DNA of 11,638 nt, taken from contig MU119956.1 in the NCBI GenBank assembly GCA_014904845.1, positions 1-11,638 on the forward strand, written 5' to 3'. Below are positions 1 through 9,891 of the stretch, one piece after another; within the stretch, counting starts at the first letter, position 1, and each line of letters starts with the position of its first letter. Source of the stretch: Acephala macrosclerotiorum. Its lineage: Eukaryota; Ascomycota; Leotiomycetes; Helotiales; Mollisiaceae. Made by a program: the position numbers and the translations under genes. The notes beneath the pieces were generated by a model. That model worked only from the letters and a program-made list of their open reading frames with translations, did no database searches and was not told the DNA's origin.

Positions 1-277
1 TTTATATTCGTTTTAATATTAATTATCTCGAGTAATTCAATACGTAATTTTTATAAATCAATATTTTTTTATAATTTCGTAATTTTATAATCAAATTATT
101 TAATTTCGAACAATATAATTAAAACAAAAAATTTTTATTAATTGACTTTCAATTTTCGATTTTTAATAATTTAAATTTTTTTTTAATAATAATAAAAAAT
201 AAAATATATAAATCGTATATAAACAATTTTTAACGAGATCTATTAAAATAATTTATTTTTCGACGTTGTTTTACCAA
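1..277. other. AT-rich left flank without recognisable gene
   Basis: I see no open frame, RNA gene or convincing repeat here. Surviving C and G sit largely in CpG, as in the rest of the window. The bases just before 278 (ACCAA) do not match those just after 8171 (ATCGT), so this flank gives no target-site duplication for the putative element starting at 278. Confidence 0.6.
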
Positions 278-536
278 TATAAAAAAGTAATAAAATACAA
301 AATAAAAAAATTTAATCGTAAATTAATTCGTTTTAATTAATAAATTAAATTTATTCGAAATAATTCGTAATTTGTAAATCAATTAATTAATTAATTAAAA
401 TAAAAATAAAAAGAGTTATTAATTAATCTATAGTAAGTAAAAACTTTTTATATACTAAAAAACACGTGATTAATATTATTTTCAAAACTAATTATTTATA
501 AAGATTTTTGAAAAGAAAGTATATAATTTTATTATA
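278..536. repeat. LTR-like direct repeat, copy 1 (strongly mutated)
   Basis: This 259-bp block aligns without any gap to 7913-8171 at a constant offset of 7635. I count about 48 differences. About 45 are T or A here against C or G in the other copy, two are transitions the other way (413 and 519), and one is a transversion (422). Its ends read TATA...TATA where copy 2 has TGTA...TACA, which is the expected product of G-to-A and C-to-T change. The TCAA tetranucleotide run of copy 2 has become TTAA here (380-398). CACGTGAT at 463-470 is intact. Homology stops at both ends, within a base or two of the LTR-like termini. Confidence 0.88.
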
Positions 537-3500
537 GTAATATATATTATCGATTGAAAACTTATACGTAAAAAAAATAAAATTTGAAAAATGAATAAAA
601 AAAAATATATCGATATTATTTTCAATTTATAGATGCGAAATATCACGTGATTAAAGTTCAAAATAGTTTAAAATCGTATTAAACACAATAATATTCGATA
701 TTTATATTTACGAATCGATTTTGATTATTTTTTTAATTAATTTATTTTTATATATTTTCAATTTATTATTTTTTCAATTTTTTTTTTATTGAAAATTCGT
801 ATATTTTATAGAGTATTCTATTATTGGAATTTCGTTTTTACTCAAAAAAATTCGTTTTACCAAAAATAAACATTTTTATTCGTTATATTAAATTTATATA
901 TTTTAAAGTTTTTTATACTATCGTCTATTTATATTACAAAAGTTCTACGTAAAATTTTTACGATATATTAAATTCGTGAAATCAATTTTTTTGAATATAT
1001 AATATATTTTAAAAAGTAATACTATTTTTATTAGTAATTATATAATTGTTTCAAATTATTAATAATATTTTTATATTTATTAAATTCTCGAGAGAATTTT
1101 CTAAAATACAAAAAAAAAAACTCAAAGTATTTTCAAATTATTTTTCGTTGTTAGATATAAAATAATAATATAAAAATATTATTTTTTTTATAATTTTAAT
1201 CAAAATGAAATAATTTAATAGAATTTATAATATTTTTAAATTTTCGTAAAAATAATTATATTTAAACTTTTAAATATTTAATATTGAAAAAAAAAAATCA
1301 ATTTTAATAATTGTAAAAATTCGAAATTAATTTATAGAGTTTTATTTTTTTATTTAAAAATATTTTAATGTTTTTTTTTAAAATATTTTTATACGATAAT
1401 TTAAAAAAAAAAATATAAATTATTTTTTTAAAAATTTGCAATTATTAATCAAATTTTTACGTAATAAATAATTAAAATTTTTGTAATTATAATAATTATT
1501 TTTTATTTTATTAGTTTATATTTTTGAAATTGTAATTAAAATATAATAATATTGAAATATTTTGTAATAAAAAAAATCAAATTATTATTATAATAAATAT
1601 TATAAATAATTATAAAATTAAAGTAATAAATAGTAAAAAAAATTTGAAATTGTTTTTTAACGATAGAAATAGAATATTATCGGATATTAATAAGTTTGAA
1701 ATATAATAATTTATAATTTATAAACGTAATTTGATCAATATAACGAATATAATCGTAATATTTTTATAAATTTTCAAAAAAAATCGTAAATATTTTTTGA
1801 AAAATTTCAAACGAAATTAAATTTTTAATTTGTAAAAAAATATTTTTAACGAATTTTAATTCGTTTTTCGAGTAATTTTAAAAATAAATAAAAAATTTGT
1901 TTTTCGTTTTTTTCAAACGTCGTTGAATTATAAATTAACTTATTACATTTTTAAAATAAATTGCGATTTTGATTATTTGAAATTATTACAATGTTTTCAA
2001 TTTAATAAATTTAAATATTACACGTAAAAAATATAAAAACTTAAAAAATTACATGTATTAAAATAATAATCTTTTAATATTTGATTTTTATTTGATAATA
2101 CTCCAATTTTATTTCAAAAAAAAAAAATAATTCAATTTATAATAAATTAATACAAATAAATTCAATTATTAAAAAATTAACAATTTAAATTCAATATTAT
2201 ACGTCGAATAATAACTATCGAAAATAAAATAGTATTAAATATACCTTTTATAAACAAATCAAAAAACGTAAAATATTTTTTATATTTCGTAAATATTAAT
2301 ATAAATATATTCGATTAAATTGTTTAACAATTTATTTAAAATATATTTAATAATGAATTTATTAATTATAATTTTACCAATTATAATAATGTAATAATTT
2401 GTACTAATAGTATAAAAATCTTATATTTGTAATTAGAATTACGTTTTAATATTAATTATATAAACGTTTTTTTTACGATTAAAAATTTCGTAAATTTTTT
2501 ATTATTAAATTTTATTTTAGATTATATTATATCAAAAGAATATACGAAAATTTCATTTTAATTTACTTTTAATTTATCGTTTAATTTCTTCGTTTTTATT
2601 TTGTATTTTAAAATTGAATATTTTCGTCGTCGTTAATAAACGTCGTTAATAGAAATTAATTCAATATATTTTGATTATATTGTCGTTTTTTATTTATTAA
2701 TTAAATAATTGTAAACACGATTATAATCGAGTTTTTTATTTTGATAAAAATATTAAAATAATATTTTTAAACAAAATAAACACTTTTTAATACGTATAAT
2801 TTCTTTTTTTAATTCGCGTATTTTCGAATTTGAAAATTCATATGATTTTTTTGTATAATATTTTTTAAATCGGAATATTATTTTTTATAAATGTAATTAT
2901 TTGTTTCGTGTATAATATATTTTGATTTGTATTACGATTTTAAAAATTTTCGAAAAAATTTGAATTTCAAATTTTTAAATCAATATTTAATATAATTATT
3001 TGTTCGATTAAATAAATATTTTAAAAAATTTTATCGATAGAATATTTAAATTTTTTTTTTTTATTATTAAAATAAAAATTTAAATAATCGTTTAAAAATA
3101 AAATATTGAAAAAATTCAAATAAATAAATCGTTTAACGTAAAAAAAATTAATATTTTTTTTATTTCTATATCATTTAAAAAGAAAAAAATACATTTGATT
3201 TAAAAATATATAATTTAAATTTTTTTACTCGTTACGTATATTATTATTACATAATACTTAAACTATTAATTTATATTTTCGAAAAAAAAACTCGTTTAAA
3301 TCAATTATTATTACTTAGAAAATCGATATTTTTATAACGTTAACGTTTAACGCATTTATAAACTCTTTCAATTCTTTAATTAAAAATTGTATTTACGTTT
3401 GAATATTAATAATTTTTCGAATTGACAATATTCGATAAAATATATTTAATATTATTTTCTAATAAGAATTATTTTTTAATATTGAATCAATTTTATTAAA

Positions 3501-5071
3501 CGAGAATTTTAATTTCTTAATAAATTTTACTAGTTTAAAAATTGAATATATATTAATTTTTTGAATTAATAATTTAATAAAATATCGAATTACATAAAAA
3601 AAAAATTAATAAATAATAAGATTAAAAAATTGTTTAAAGTTTTTTAAAAAAATAAAATAAAAATATTTATTAATTTAAATTTCAAACGAATTTTCTATAG
3701 ATTTCGTATAAGAAAAATGAAAATATAATACTTTATATAATATCTTTTTAAATTTTTTGAGTATAAATTCTCGTATTATTTTTAACGTCGATTGAAAATA
3801 TCGTAAATTTTTGAACAAAGTATAAATAATAAAAATAAATTGTTCGATAATTAGTAAACGAATAGTAATTTTTTGTTTTGTAAAAAGATTTCGAATTTCG
3901 AGAAATAGTTTTTTTAATATTATTTGGTTTTGAATAAATTCGACGTTATAATTTAAAAGTATTGAAATTCGAAATTAAATAATTTCGATTGAAAATTTAT
4001 TAGTAAATTTTATTATCGAAATATTGTTATTAAAAATATTATTGAACTTTTTTCGAATATATTCAATATAGTATACAATTTTTTGTAAACGGAATCTCAT
4101 TAGATATAATATATAAAATGAGTATAAAAAGTAAATTTTATCGAATCTCGATTTTAAAAAAATATTTAATAATTTCGCATAAAATGTATTTTAAAGTTTT
4201 TTTATTGATCGAATAAAATTTAAAGTATAAAATAAAATCGAACGATTTAGAAATTATTTAAAATTTCGTTTTTTGATAAAATTATATCGAATTTTTTAAC
4301 GAAATTTTTTCAGTTTATTATCAATAAATTGATATTTATAAATATAATAAAAAATTTTATCGAGTATCGTTGTTAAAATTTGTCAAAAATAATCAATAAT
4401 TAATTTTTAAAAACGTAATAATATTTTATTTTTATTATAAAATTTTATAGTTTATTATTTTTCAAAAGAAAAAAAAATTTATTTAATAATAAGTTTTTTG
4501 TGTAAATCGTTTAAATATTTCAATTTTATATTTTTAAAAAACTTTAATTTTGATATATTATAAATTGAAATTTTTTTAAAATTATTAAATTGAATATTAA
4601 TTTGATTTAATATTATTAAAAAAATATTATTGTTAATTATAGTAAAAATTGAGTATTTTTTATTATAATATTCGTTTATATCGATATTTTTTATTAATTG
4701 TATTACAATTTTTTTATTTTCGTTTTGAATTGAATTAAAAAATTTTAAATAGAAAAAACGAATTCGAATTTACTTTTGTAAATGCGCGATTTTATCGTTT
4801 ATTATTCGTCGCTCGAAGGATTTTAAAAACTTTGAATTTGATATTATTATTATAATAAAATATGTAATTTTTTTTTAGTTTTTTTAATTATATTTTTTAT
4901 ATTTTTGAACTATTAAATTCAATTTTATTTAAACGTTATTTTGTTAAAAACAAAAAATTAAAAAAATGAATTAATTATATTTATTAAAAAGTGTATTTCG
5001 ATAATCGCTATTTTTAAATAATTAAAATGTTTATAAGAATTATTTTATTTATAATAACGCAATTAATATTA

Positions 5072-5162
5072 CGAATAAAAATTATTTGATTTATAACGAT
5101 TAAAAGTAATAAATTCGTAATAAAAATCATTTTATTAATAGCGATATAAAATAATAAATTTT
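5072..5162. repeat. Possible degenerate tandem repeat, unit about 45 bp
   Basis: The segment starting at 5072 (CG-AATAAAAATTATTT...) resembles the one starting at 5116 (CGTAATAAAAATCATTTT...) along its whole length if a few one-base gaps are allowed. Shared landmarks appear in order: CG, AATAAAAAT, a CGAT in the middle, and TAATAAATT at the end. A weaker third unit may precede it from about 5055. In DNA this AT-rich, gapped similarity can arise by chance, so I hold this loosely. Confidence 0.35.
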
Positions 5163-6949
5163 CGACGTTATTTATTATACGTTTTAATAGTTGATCGAAA
5201 AAACTTTTTCAATTATTATTCGTAATATGAAAATATTAAATAATTTATTATTAACGTTAATATTTTACTCAATATTTTTTTTTGTAAAAATATATTTAAA
5301 ATTATTCGATAAATCGATAAAAAAATCGAGAATTTCAATAGGTATTACGTAAATGAATTAAATTTTTATTTTTAAAATATATAAAACAAAAAAATACAAA
5401 ATTAAAAAATATATTTATTATTATTTCAAATTCCAAGATTACAAAATAATAAGTTTATTAATACATTGAAAATAATGATTTTATTTATATTATTTACTAT
5501 ATTATAATTGAATTTTTATTTGAATTTACATTCGATATTTGTTAAAATTATTTTGAATATTTTCAAATTTTTTTTCACTTTAAATAAACTCACAATATTA
5601 ACAATACAAAATCGTACACTATACACTAAAAATAGTCTTTTTAAATTCTGAAATTTAATAAATAAAGAACATTTTTTTGATATATAAATATTGTACTATA
5701 TTTCTTTCTTATATTATTGCGATCGATTGTTTGAAAAATTTAATTTTTATAATCGCAATTTGTAAATAAATACTAGTTTATATACTAATTATTACATATA
5801 AAATAATTTTTATTATTATTATATTCAATATAATAATAAATTCGATTAAAAATAATATAAAAATAGTAATATATTTTGAGATTTGATAATATAAATTTAA
5901 AAATAAAATAAATATTAAATTGTTTACAAAGTTTAAAAAGTGAATAGTAAAAAAAAAAAGAATTATTAAATTATTGAAATATTTTATAAAAAGAAATATA
6001 TAAACTTAAAAAATAAAAAACTAAAATAGTTTTTTAAATAAATATAATAAAATAATTTAAAGAATTTTGTAAAATGTAATTCTATTAAAATAAAAACAAA
6101 TTGAAAGTTTTTAAAGTTTAATATCGTATACAAAAATTCAAATATTAATTTACAATAATTACTATAATCAAAATAAACGACTTTTTTTAATCAAACGCAA
6201 ATTATTTTTATTAATTTTAATTATTTTCGTCAATTAAAATTACTTCTATTAAAACCATTTCCAATTATTCAAAGTTTTTCAAAATTATTTTTTTATTACG
6301 TAAAAATTCAAATTTGTACGTAAATATTATAATAATTTTTAAACTTTTAAAAATTTGATTATAATATAGTAATTTACAAATAGAAATATTATATAACAAA
6401 TTAAATAATATATAATTACTCGTTTTTTTAAAGAATTTTATATATTTATTATTTTTTCGCAGTTTAATAATAAGTAATTTATTAATTAATTTTATACAAA
6501 AAATAGTAAAATTTTAAAAAAATTTTAATATTTTTTTAAATTATTTCAAGTTTATTTTATATACGAAATATAATTTTAATTCGCGAAATTTTTACGGTAA
6601 TTTAAATCTCTACAAATTATATTAGTTTTTATAACTCGTATTATATTTTTTTTTAAGAACGAAATTTAATAATTTTTTGTTAAATATATTTTTAAATTTT
6701 TTTATATTTTTTAAAATAATTACGATTTAATTTTTAATTTAAAAAATTTAATATATTTCGTATATTTAAACTCGTATAATAAATTATTAAAAAATGAATA
6801 TCGAAAAATAAAAAATTATTGTAATAATATATTGAAATAATACGAGAGTTTGAAAGAATGTAATATCAAATTTTTCTTTAAAATTCGATAAAAAAATTCG
6901 AGAAAAAGTATTGTATCAAAATAGAACGTTATTTGATATTATTAGTATA

Positions 6950-7140
6950 TTTATTCGCGCTTGATTTCGCGATTATTCGAGTGATTTCAAGAAGTTAAAA
7001 TTTGCGTTCGTAATAAAAATAAGAGAATATTAAAAGATTGTAAAGTTTTTATAAAATTATTATTAGAGCGAAATTAAGCGAATATATTAATATATTTTAT
7101 TTTTCGCGCAAATTTATCTACGTAAAAATTTCTCGCGAAT
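6950..7140. other. Local CpG cluster inside the AT-rich interior
   Basis: CpG is unusually dense here, with CGCG or CGCGC at 6956-6960, about 6968, 7105-7109 and 7134-7137, plus several GCG and TCG. G is also retained in AG and TG contexts, so the segment is less decayed than its surroundings. The pair CGCGC-AAATTT (7105-7115) and AAATTT-CTCGCG (7126-7137) forms an imperfect inverted repeat. No open frame accompanies it. It may be a formerly GC-rich part of the element or a different insertion. Confidence 0.45.
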
Positions 7141-7275
7141 TAAAGTTTTTATTATATAAAAACTATATTAATAATTAATCGCTATTTTATTCGTTTAAAT
7201 CGATAATTAAATTTGAATTTATATTTTGTTTTACATATTACAATACTATATATATTGAAATATTGTCAAAATAAA

Positions 7276-7298
7276 AATACTATTAAATAAATAGTATT
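7276..7298. repeat. Short inverted repeat, 9-bp arms, 5-nt loop
   Basis: AATACTATT at 7276-7284 and AATAGTATT at 7290-7298 are perfect reverse complements around AAATA. It lies at the left edge of the 51-bp tandem repeat. At this base composition an inverted repeat of this size can easily arise by chance, so no function is claimed. Confidence 0.4.
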
Positions 7299-7396
7299 AT
7301 ATGTTTTATAATACGATATAAAATACGATATTATTATTTTTACAATATTATATATTTTATAATACGATATAAAATACAATATTACTATTTTTATAG
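7295..7396. repeat. Two-copy tandem repeat, 51-bp unit
   Basis: Copies at 7295-7345 and 7346-7396 match at 46 of 51 positions with no gap. The landmarks TTTTATAATACGATATAAAA and CTATTTTTA/TTATTTTTA recur exactly one period apart. All five differences are transitions and they run in both directions, so each copy has been mutated independently. A weaker partial third unit follows from 7397 to about 7435. It could be a remnant of a minisatellite in the element's untranslated end region, since it lies about 0.5 kb before copy 2 of the long repeat. Confidence 0.75.
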
Positions 7397-7540
7397 TATT
7401 TCTTTATATACAATATTGTATAAAATATAATACCGTAATATAAACAGTATTATACATATATTTAAAGCGATAAAAATTATTTATATTTTGAGAAATTTTA
7501 AATATTAATAATTACTATTCAAAGTCGAATTAATTTCTTG

Positions 7541-7864
7541 AATAAATATTATCAAATTTTTCTATTTAATTTTATTTCTCAAAATCATAAAATATAATTT
7601 TTATCGAAAAATTTACTTTTCAAATTTAAACTAAATTACGAATTTCGAAACTTATAAAAAATACAATATCAATCAACGAATTCAATTTCTTAGTAATATT
7701 AAATTACAAAAAATCTCTATTTTAAAAACGAACAAATTATTTACAAATACAAAAACAAAAAAAAAAAAACTATTTAAATTTTATTTCGATTATTTTTAAA
7801 AATTAATTTTTCAAATTCAATATTAATAAAACTTCTATTAACGATTACTATTAAAACAATACAA
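7541..7864. other. Strand-asymmetric RIP footprint: TpG absent, CpA kept
   Basis: By direct count this 324-nt block has no TpG but about 17 CpA. It holds about 36 C against 8 G, and seven of those G are in CpG. The simplest reading is that cytosines of the minus strand outside CpG were nearly all converted, which removes G from the plus strand, while plus-strand cytosines escaped. The block ends about 50 bp before copy 2 of the long repeat. No gene is seen in it. Confidence 0.7.
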
Positions 7865-7912
7865 TGAAACAAATTTTTTTGTATTCGAATAAAAAACTTA
7901 TAAAATATATAT

Positions 7913-8171
7913 TGTAAAAAAGCAATAAAATACAAAGCAAAAAGATTCAATCGTAGATCAGTTCGTTTTAATCAATAGATTAAACTTATTCGAAGTAATT
8001 CGCAATTCGTAAATCAATCAATCAATCAATCAAAGTAGAAATAGAAAAAGTTGTTGTTTAGTCTATAGTAAGCGAAAACTCTTTATGTACTAGAAGACAC
8101 GTGATCAGTACTACTCTCGAAACTAGCTATTTACAAGGATTTTTGAAAAGAAAACATATAGTTTTACTACA
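7913..8171. repeat. LTR-like direct repeat, copy 2 (better preserved)
   Basis: This is the less mutated partner of 278-536. It starts TGTA and ends TACA, a short terminal inversion typical of LTRs. It carries a run of TCAA units at about 8014-8032, CACGTGAT at 8098-8105, and eight CpG sites, of which five are intact in copy 1. Of the roughly 45 positions where it keeps C or G and copy 1 does not, about 18 are CpA, 23 CpT and only 4 CpG, counting either strand. It is about 30% G+C in its second half, well above the interior. The bases upstream (ending TATAT) and downstream (ATCGT) do not match each other, so no duplication flanks it as a solo LTR either. Confidence 0.88.
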
Positions 8172-8255
8172 ATCGTTTCTCTATATAACGAGTTCGTTTC
8201 GAGTCTCGAAAAAAAGAATTAAAAAAAAAGAAAAGATTTGCTTTAAATAAAAAAT

Positions 8256-8465
8256 TTAAAGCTCGAAATCTCTCAAATTATCGTCGTTTTTTTCTAAGAA
8301 TTTAATAATCTTTTCAATATTTCTATTAGTATTAAACTTTTTTACAATTTTTTTTTTTTTTCTTTTAGAATTTAATAAAAAGAAAAAAAGCAAACGAATT
8401 TTAAACTTAGATTCATCGTTAGAAATAATCAAATACTTTTGATTATTCTCTACAAATATTATCAA
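8256..8465 (-). pseudogene. Unidentified stop-free frame, possible decayed coding remnant
   Basis: About 69 codons stay open on the minus strand, ending in TAA. There is no ATG at the 5' end: the frame begins at TTG, which is not a normal eukaryotic start, so it can only be a fragment. The peptide is rich in Lys, Asn, Ile and Phe. A basic RKKKKIVKK stretch is encoded partly by a long pyrimidine tract on the plus strand (about 8339-8366), and the C-terminus reads EKNDDNLRDFEL. Lys and Asn are what G-to-A mutation makes from Glu and Asp codons, so an acidic ancestral segment is conceivable. No family is recognised. A stop-free run of this length is expected once or twice by chance in a window of this composition. 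The case rests on its position in the less mutated region and its shared frame with the next fragment upstream. Confidence 0.2.
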
Positions 8466-8624
8466 TTTTTTAATCTCGTATTTAAAAAAAAATTTATTAC
8501 TAGAAAATATTTTTATTTTTTTTATCTCAAAATATTGAAAAATTAGTTTGATTTGAATTACAATTTGTTTTTATTAATAAGTATATAAATATTTATTATT
8601 AAACGAGTTTTAATAGTCTAATTA

Positions 8625-8948
8625 TTAAAAAATCTTATATCGAACAATAAAGTAATTTAAAAGTTTCGCGCAATAAATTATATCGAAAATTGTATTGATT
8701 TCTTTAAATTGAATACTATCGAGAAAAGATTCGTTGTTAAAAAATTCTCGAAATCGATTTTTGAAAAAAACTCGAAATTTGTTATAAATTTTTTTGAGTT
8801 TTTCGTAGATAGTATTACTAATGATTTTTTCGCTAGTATTAACAAATATTAAACTCATAAAAAATAAAGTAAAAAAGTTAAAATTCTTAAAATTTTTAAT
8901 GTATTTTCGATCGATAAAAGTTTTTATTTTGTAAACGTATAATTTCAA
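8625..8948 (-). pseudogene. Longest stop-free frame of the window, 107 codons, unidentified remnant
   Basis: With stops expected at about one codon in ten, a 107-codon open run should occur in well under one window in ten, so this is the best candidate for former coding sequence. It begins at TTG rather than ATG and closes with two consecutive stops (TAA, TAA on the minus strand at 8622-8627), so it is not an intact gene. The peptide has one hydrophobic stretch near residues 24-38 (NFFTLFFMSLIFV) and a mixed charged part with RFREFFNNESFLDSIQF around residues 66-82. It is in the same reading frame as 8256-8465 but separated from it by 159 bp with several stops. I recognise no domain. It could be a scrap of a transposon protein or of a host gene caught in the mutated region. 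Confidence 0.3.
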
Positions 8949-9805
8949 TTCTTGAGATTCTTTTTTTATAATGTTTAATTGAGTTTATTTTAAGAGATCT
9001 TTAATTAAAATTCGATTCTCAATATTAAAAAAAAGATTTATTTAAGTAATTCTTTTAGAGAATCGAGATAATCAATTTATTGTTTTTCTATAATCGTTGA
9101 ATTGCGAATAAATTATTTGAAATTTACTAGAAAAGAAAAATTCAACGCACAATAAATTTGAATTTTAAAATATATTTATTTTTCTTTCGTAGAAAAATTG
9201 ATTAATTTTGTCGTTTTAATAAAGTTTAATAGACTAAGAAAAAACAACGAAATAAAAAAAGTAGTTCTTAGAAAATCAATAAAATAATAATTAGAATTTG
9301 AAATTTGTTTACAAAAGTTAAACGATAAAAAAAAAATACGTATTATATAAAAAAAAGAATTCACTAAAAAGAATTTATTAATAGTAAAATTTCAATATAT
9401 TAATTTTCTTAAAAAAAAGCGACAAAATATTCTTTTTTTTCGTTTATTTAAAAAAATTTTACAAAGTAAAAATTATTGTAATTTTTAAATTAATAAACGA
9501 TTTAATCGAAAAAACAAATATAAAAACGATAAAAACTCGCGAAAATTAAAATCGATTTTTTGTTAACGTTTTTTGTTTATATTAAAAAATAGTAAAAACA
9601 TTTATAAACTAAAAACGAGTATTAAAATAAATTTAAACGAATCGAAAATTCTTTTTTTCAATGTATAACTTATAAATTTTAAACAATCGTATTTTTATAA
9701 TTTTAATTTGTTTTTCGTCGTTTTTAAAGTACAAATCGAGATTCTCGTAAAACGTTATACAATAAATTCAATAAAATTACTTAATAAACGAATACTTGTA
9801 AATAT

Positions 9806-9891
9806 TATAAACGGTATTTAAAATTTTAATACGATCAATAAAACTCAAAATATTAAAAAAAGTAACGTTTGACTTTTAAATACCGTTTATA
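9806..9891. repeat. Perfect 18-bp inverted repeat bounded by TA; possible miniature transposon (MITE)
   Basis: TATAAACGGTATTTAAAA at 9806-9823 is the exact reverse complement of 9874-9891, with 50 bp between. The inner part adds TTTTAATA (9824-9831) and TATTAAAA (9851-9858) as a further near-continuous stem. An 18-bp perfect match at this spacing is unlikely even at this base composition (roughly one or two in a hundred windows by my estimate), and the arms carry GG and CC, which are rare here. The outermost TA on each side could be the TA target duplication of a Tc1/mariner-type miniature element of about 82 bp. A hairpin or a two-sided protein site is the alternative. There is no second copy in the window to test it. 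Confidence 0.5.

Larger units (their letters stand above)
537..7912. other. Gene-free RIP-degraded interior between the two repeats
   Basis: Over about 7.4 kb no frame stays open long enough on either strand to suggest a coding sequence, and stop codons built from TAA are everywhere. Some parts, for example 1000-1900, look below 10% G+C. Where C and G survive they are often CpG. Slightly richer islands occur near 4783-4830 (TGCGCG, TCGTCGCTCG, AAGG) and 6950-7140. If the flanking repeats are LTRs, gag and pol would have been here, but nothing I can read identifies them. A CACGTGAT octamer at 644-651 is shared with both repeat copies. Confidence 0.6.
278..8171. mobile_element. Candidate LTR retrotransposon corpse, about 7.9 kb, heavily RIP-mutated
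   Basis: Two 259-bp direct repeats bound this span, and the better preserved one has TGTA...TACA ends, as LTRs usually do. About 7.4 kb between them is a plausible internal length for a Gypsy- or Copia-type element. Against this, there is no matching target-site duplication (ACCAA before, ATCGT after). I see no primer-binding site after 536 and only a run of A at 7891-7896 where a polypurine tract might have been. No gag or pol frame survives, and I could find no reverse-transcriptase or integrase motif by reading. RIP would erase all of these signals, so their absence is weak evidence. The alternative is two unrelated solo LTRs or the ends of two different elements. Orientation cannot be assigned. 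Confidence 0.42.

Noticed and set aside
537..560. Primer-binding site after the left repeat, reading GTAATAT as a mutated TGGTAT of an initiator-Met tRNA complement
   Set aside because: Only about six bases agree after assuming several G-to-A changes. That is easily chance in AT-rich DNA.
1082..1099. AAATTCTC-GA-GAGAATTT near-palindrome
   Set aside because: Arms are only 8 bp and there is nothing around it to suggest a bound regulator or a transposon end.
3781..3800. AACGTCGATTGA as a mutated reverse-transcriptase YVDD box
   Set aside because: The reading gives Asn-Val-Asp-stop with no supporting conserved residues on either side. A four-residue match in mutated DNA is not evidence.
7230..7450. 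CRISPR-like array from the repeated TATAATACGATATAAAA motif
   Set aside because: The units are directly abutting with no unique spacers, there are only two good copies, and there is no cas-like gene.
7881..7912. Polypurine tract before the right repeat
   Set aside because: There is a short A run at 7891-7896, but it is interrupted by pyrimidines before the repeat starts and such runs are everywhere.
9176..9364. Minus-strand 62-codon open frame with a GTG start
   Set aside because: The peptide is merely Phe/Ile/Leu/Ser-rich, GTG is not a usual fungal start, and stop-free runs of this length are expected several times by chance at this composition.
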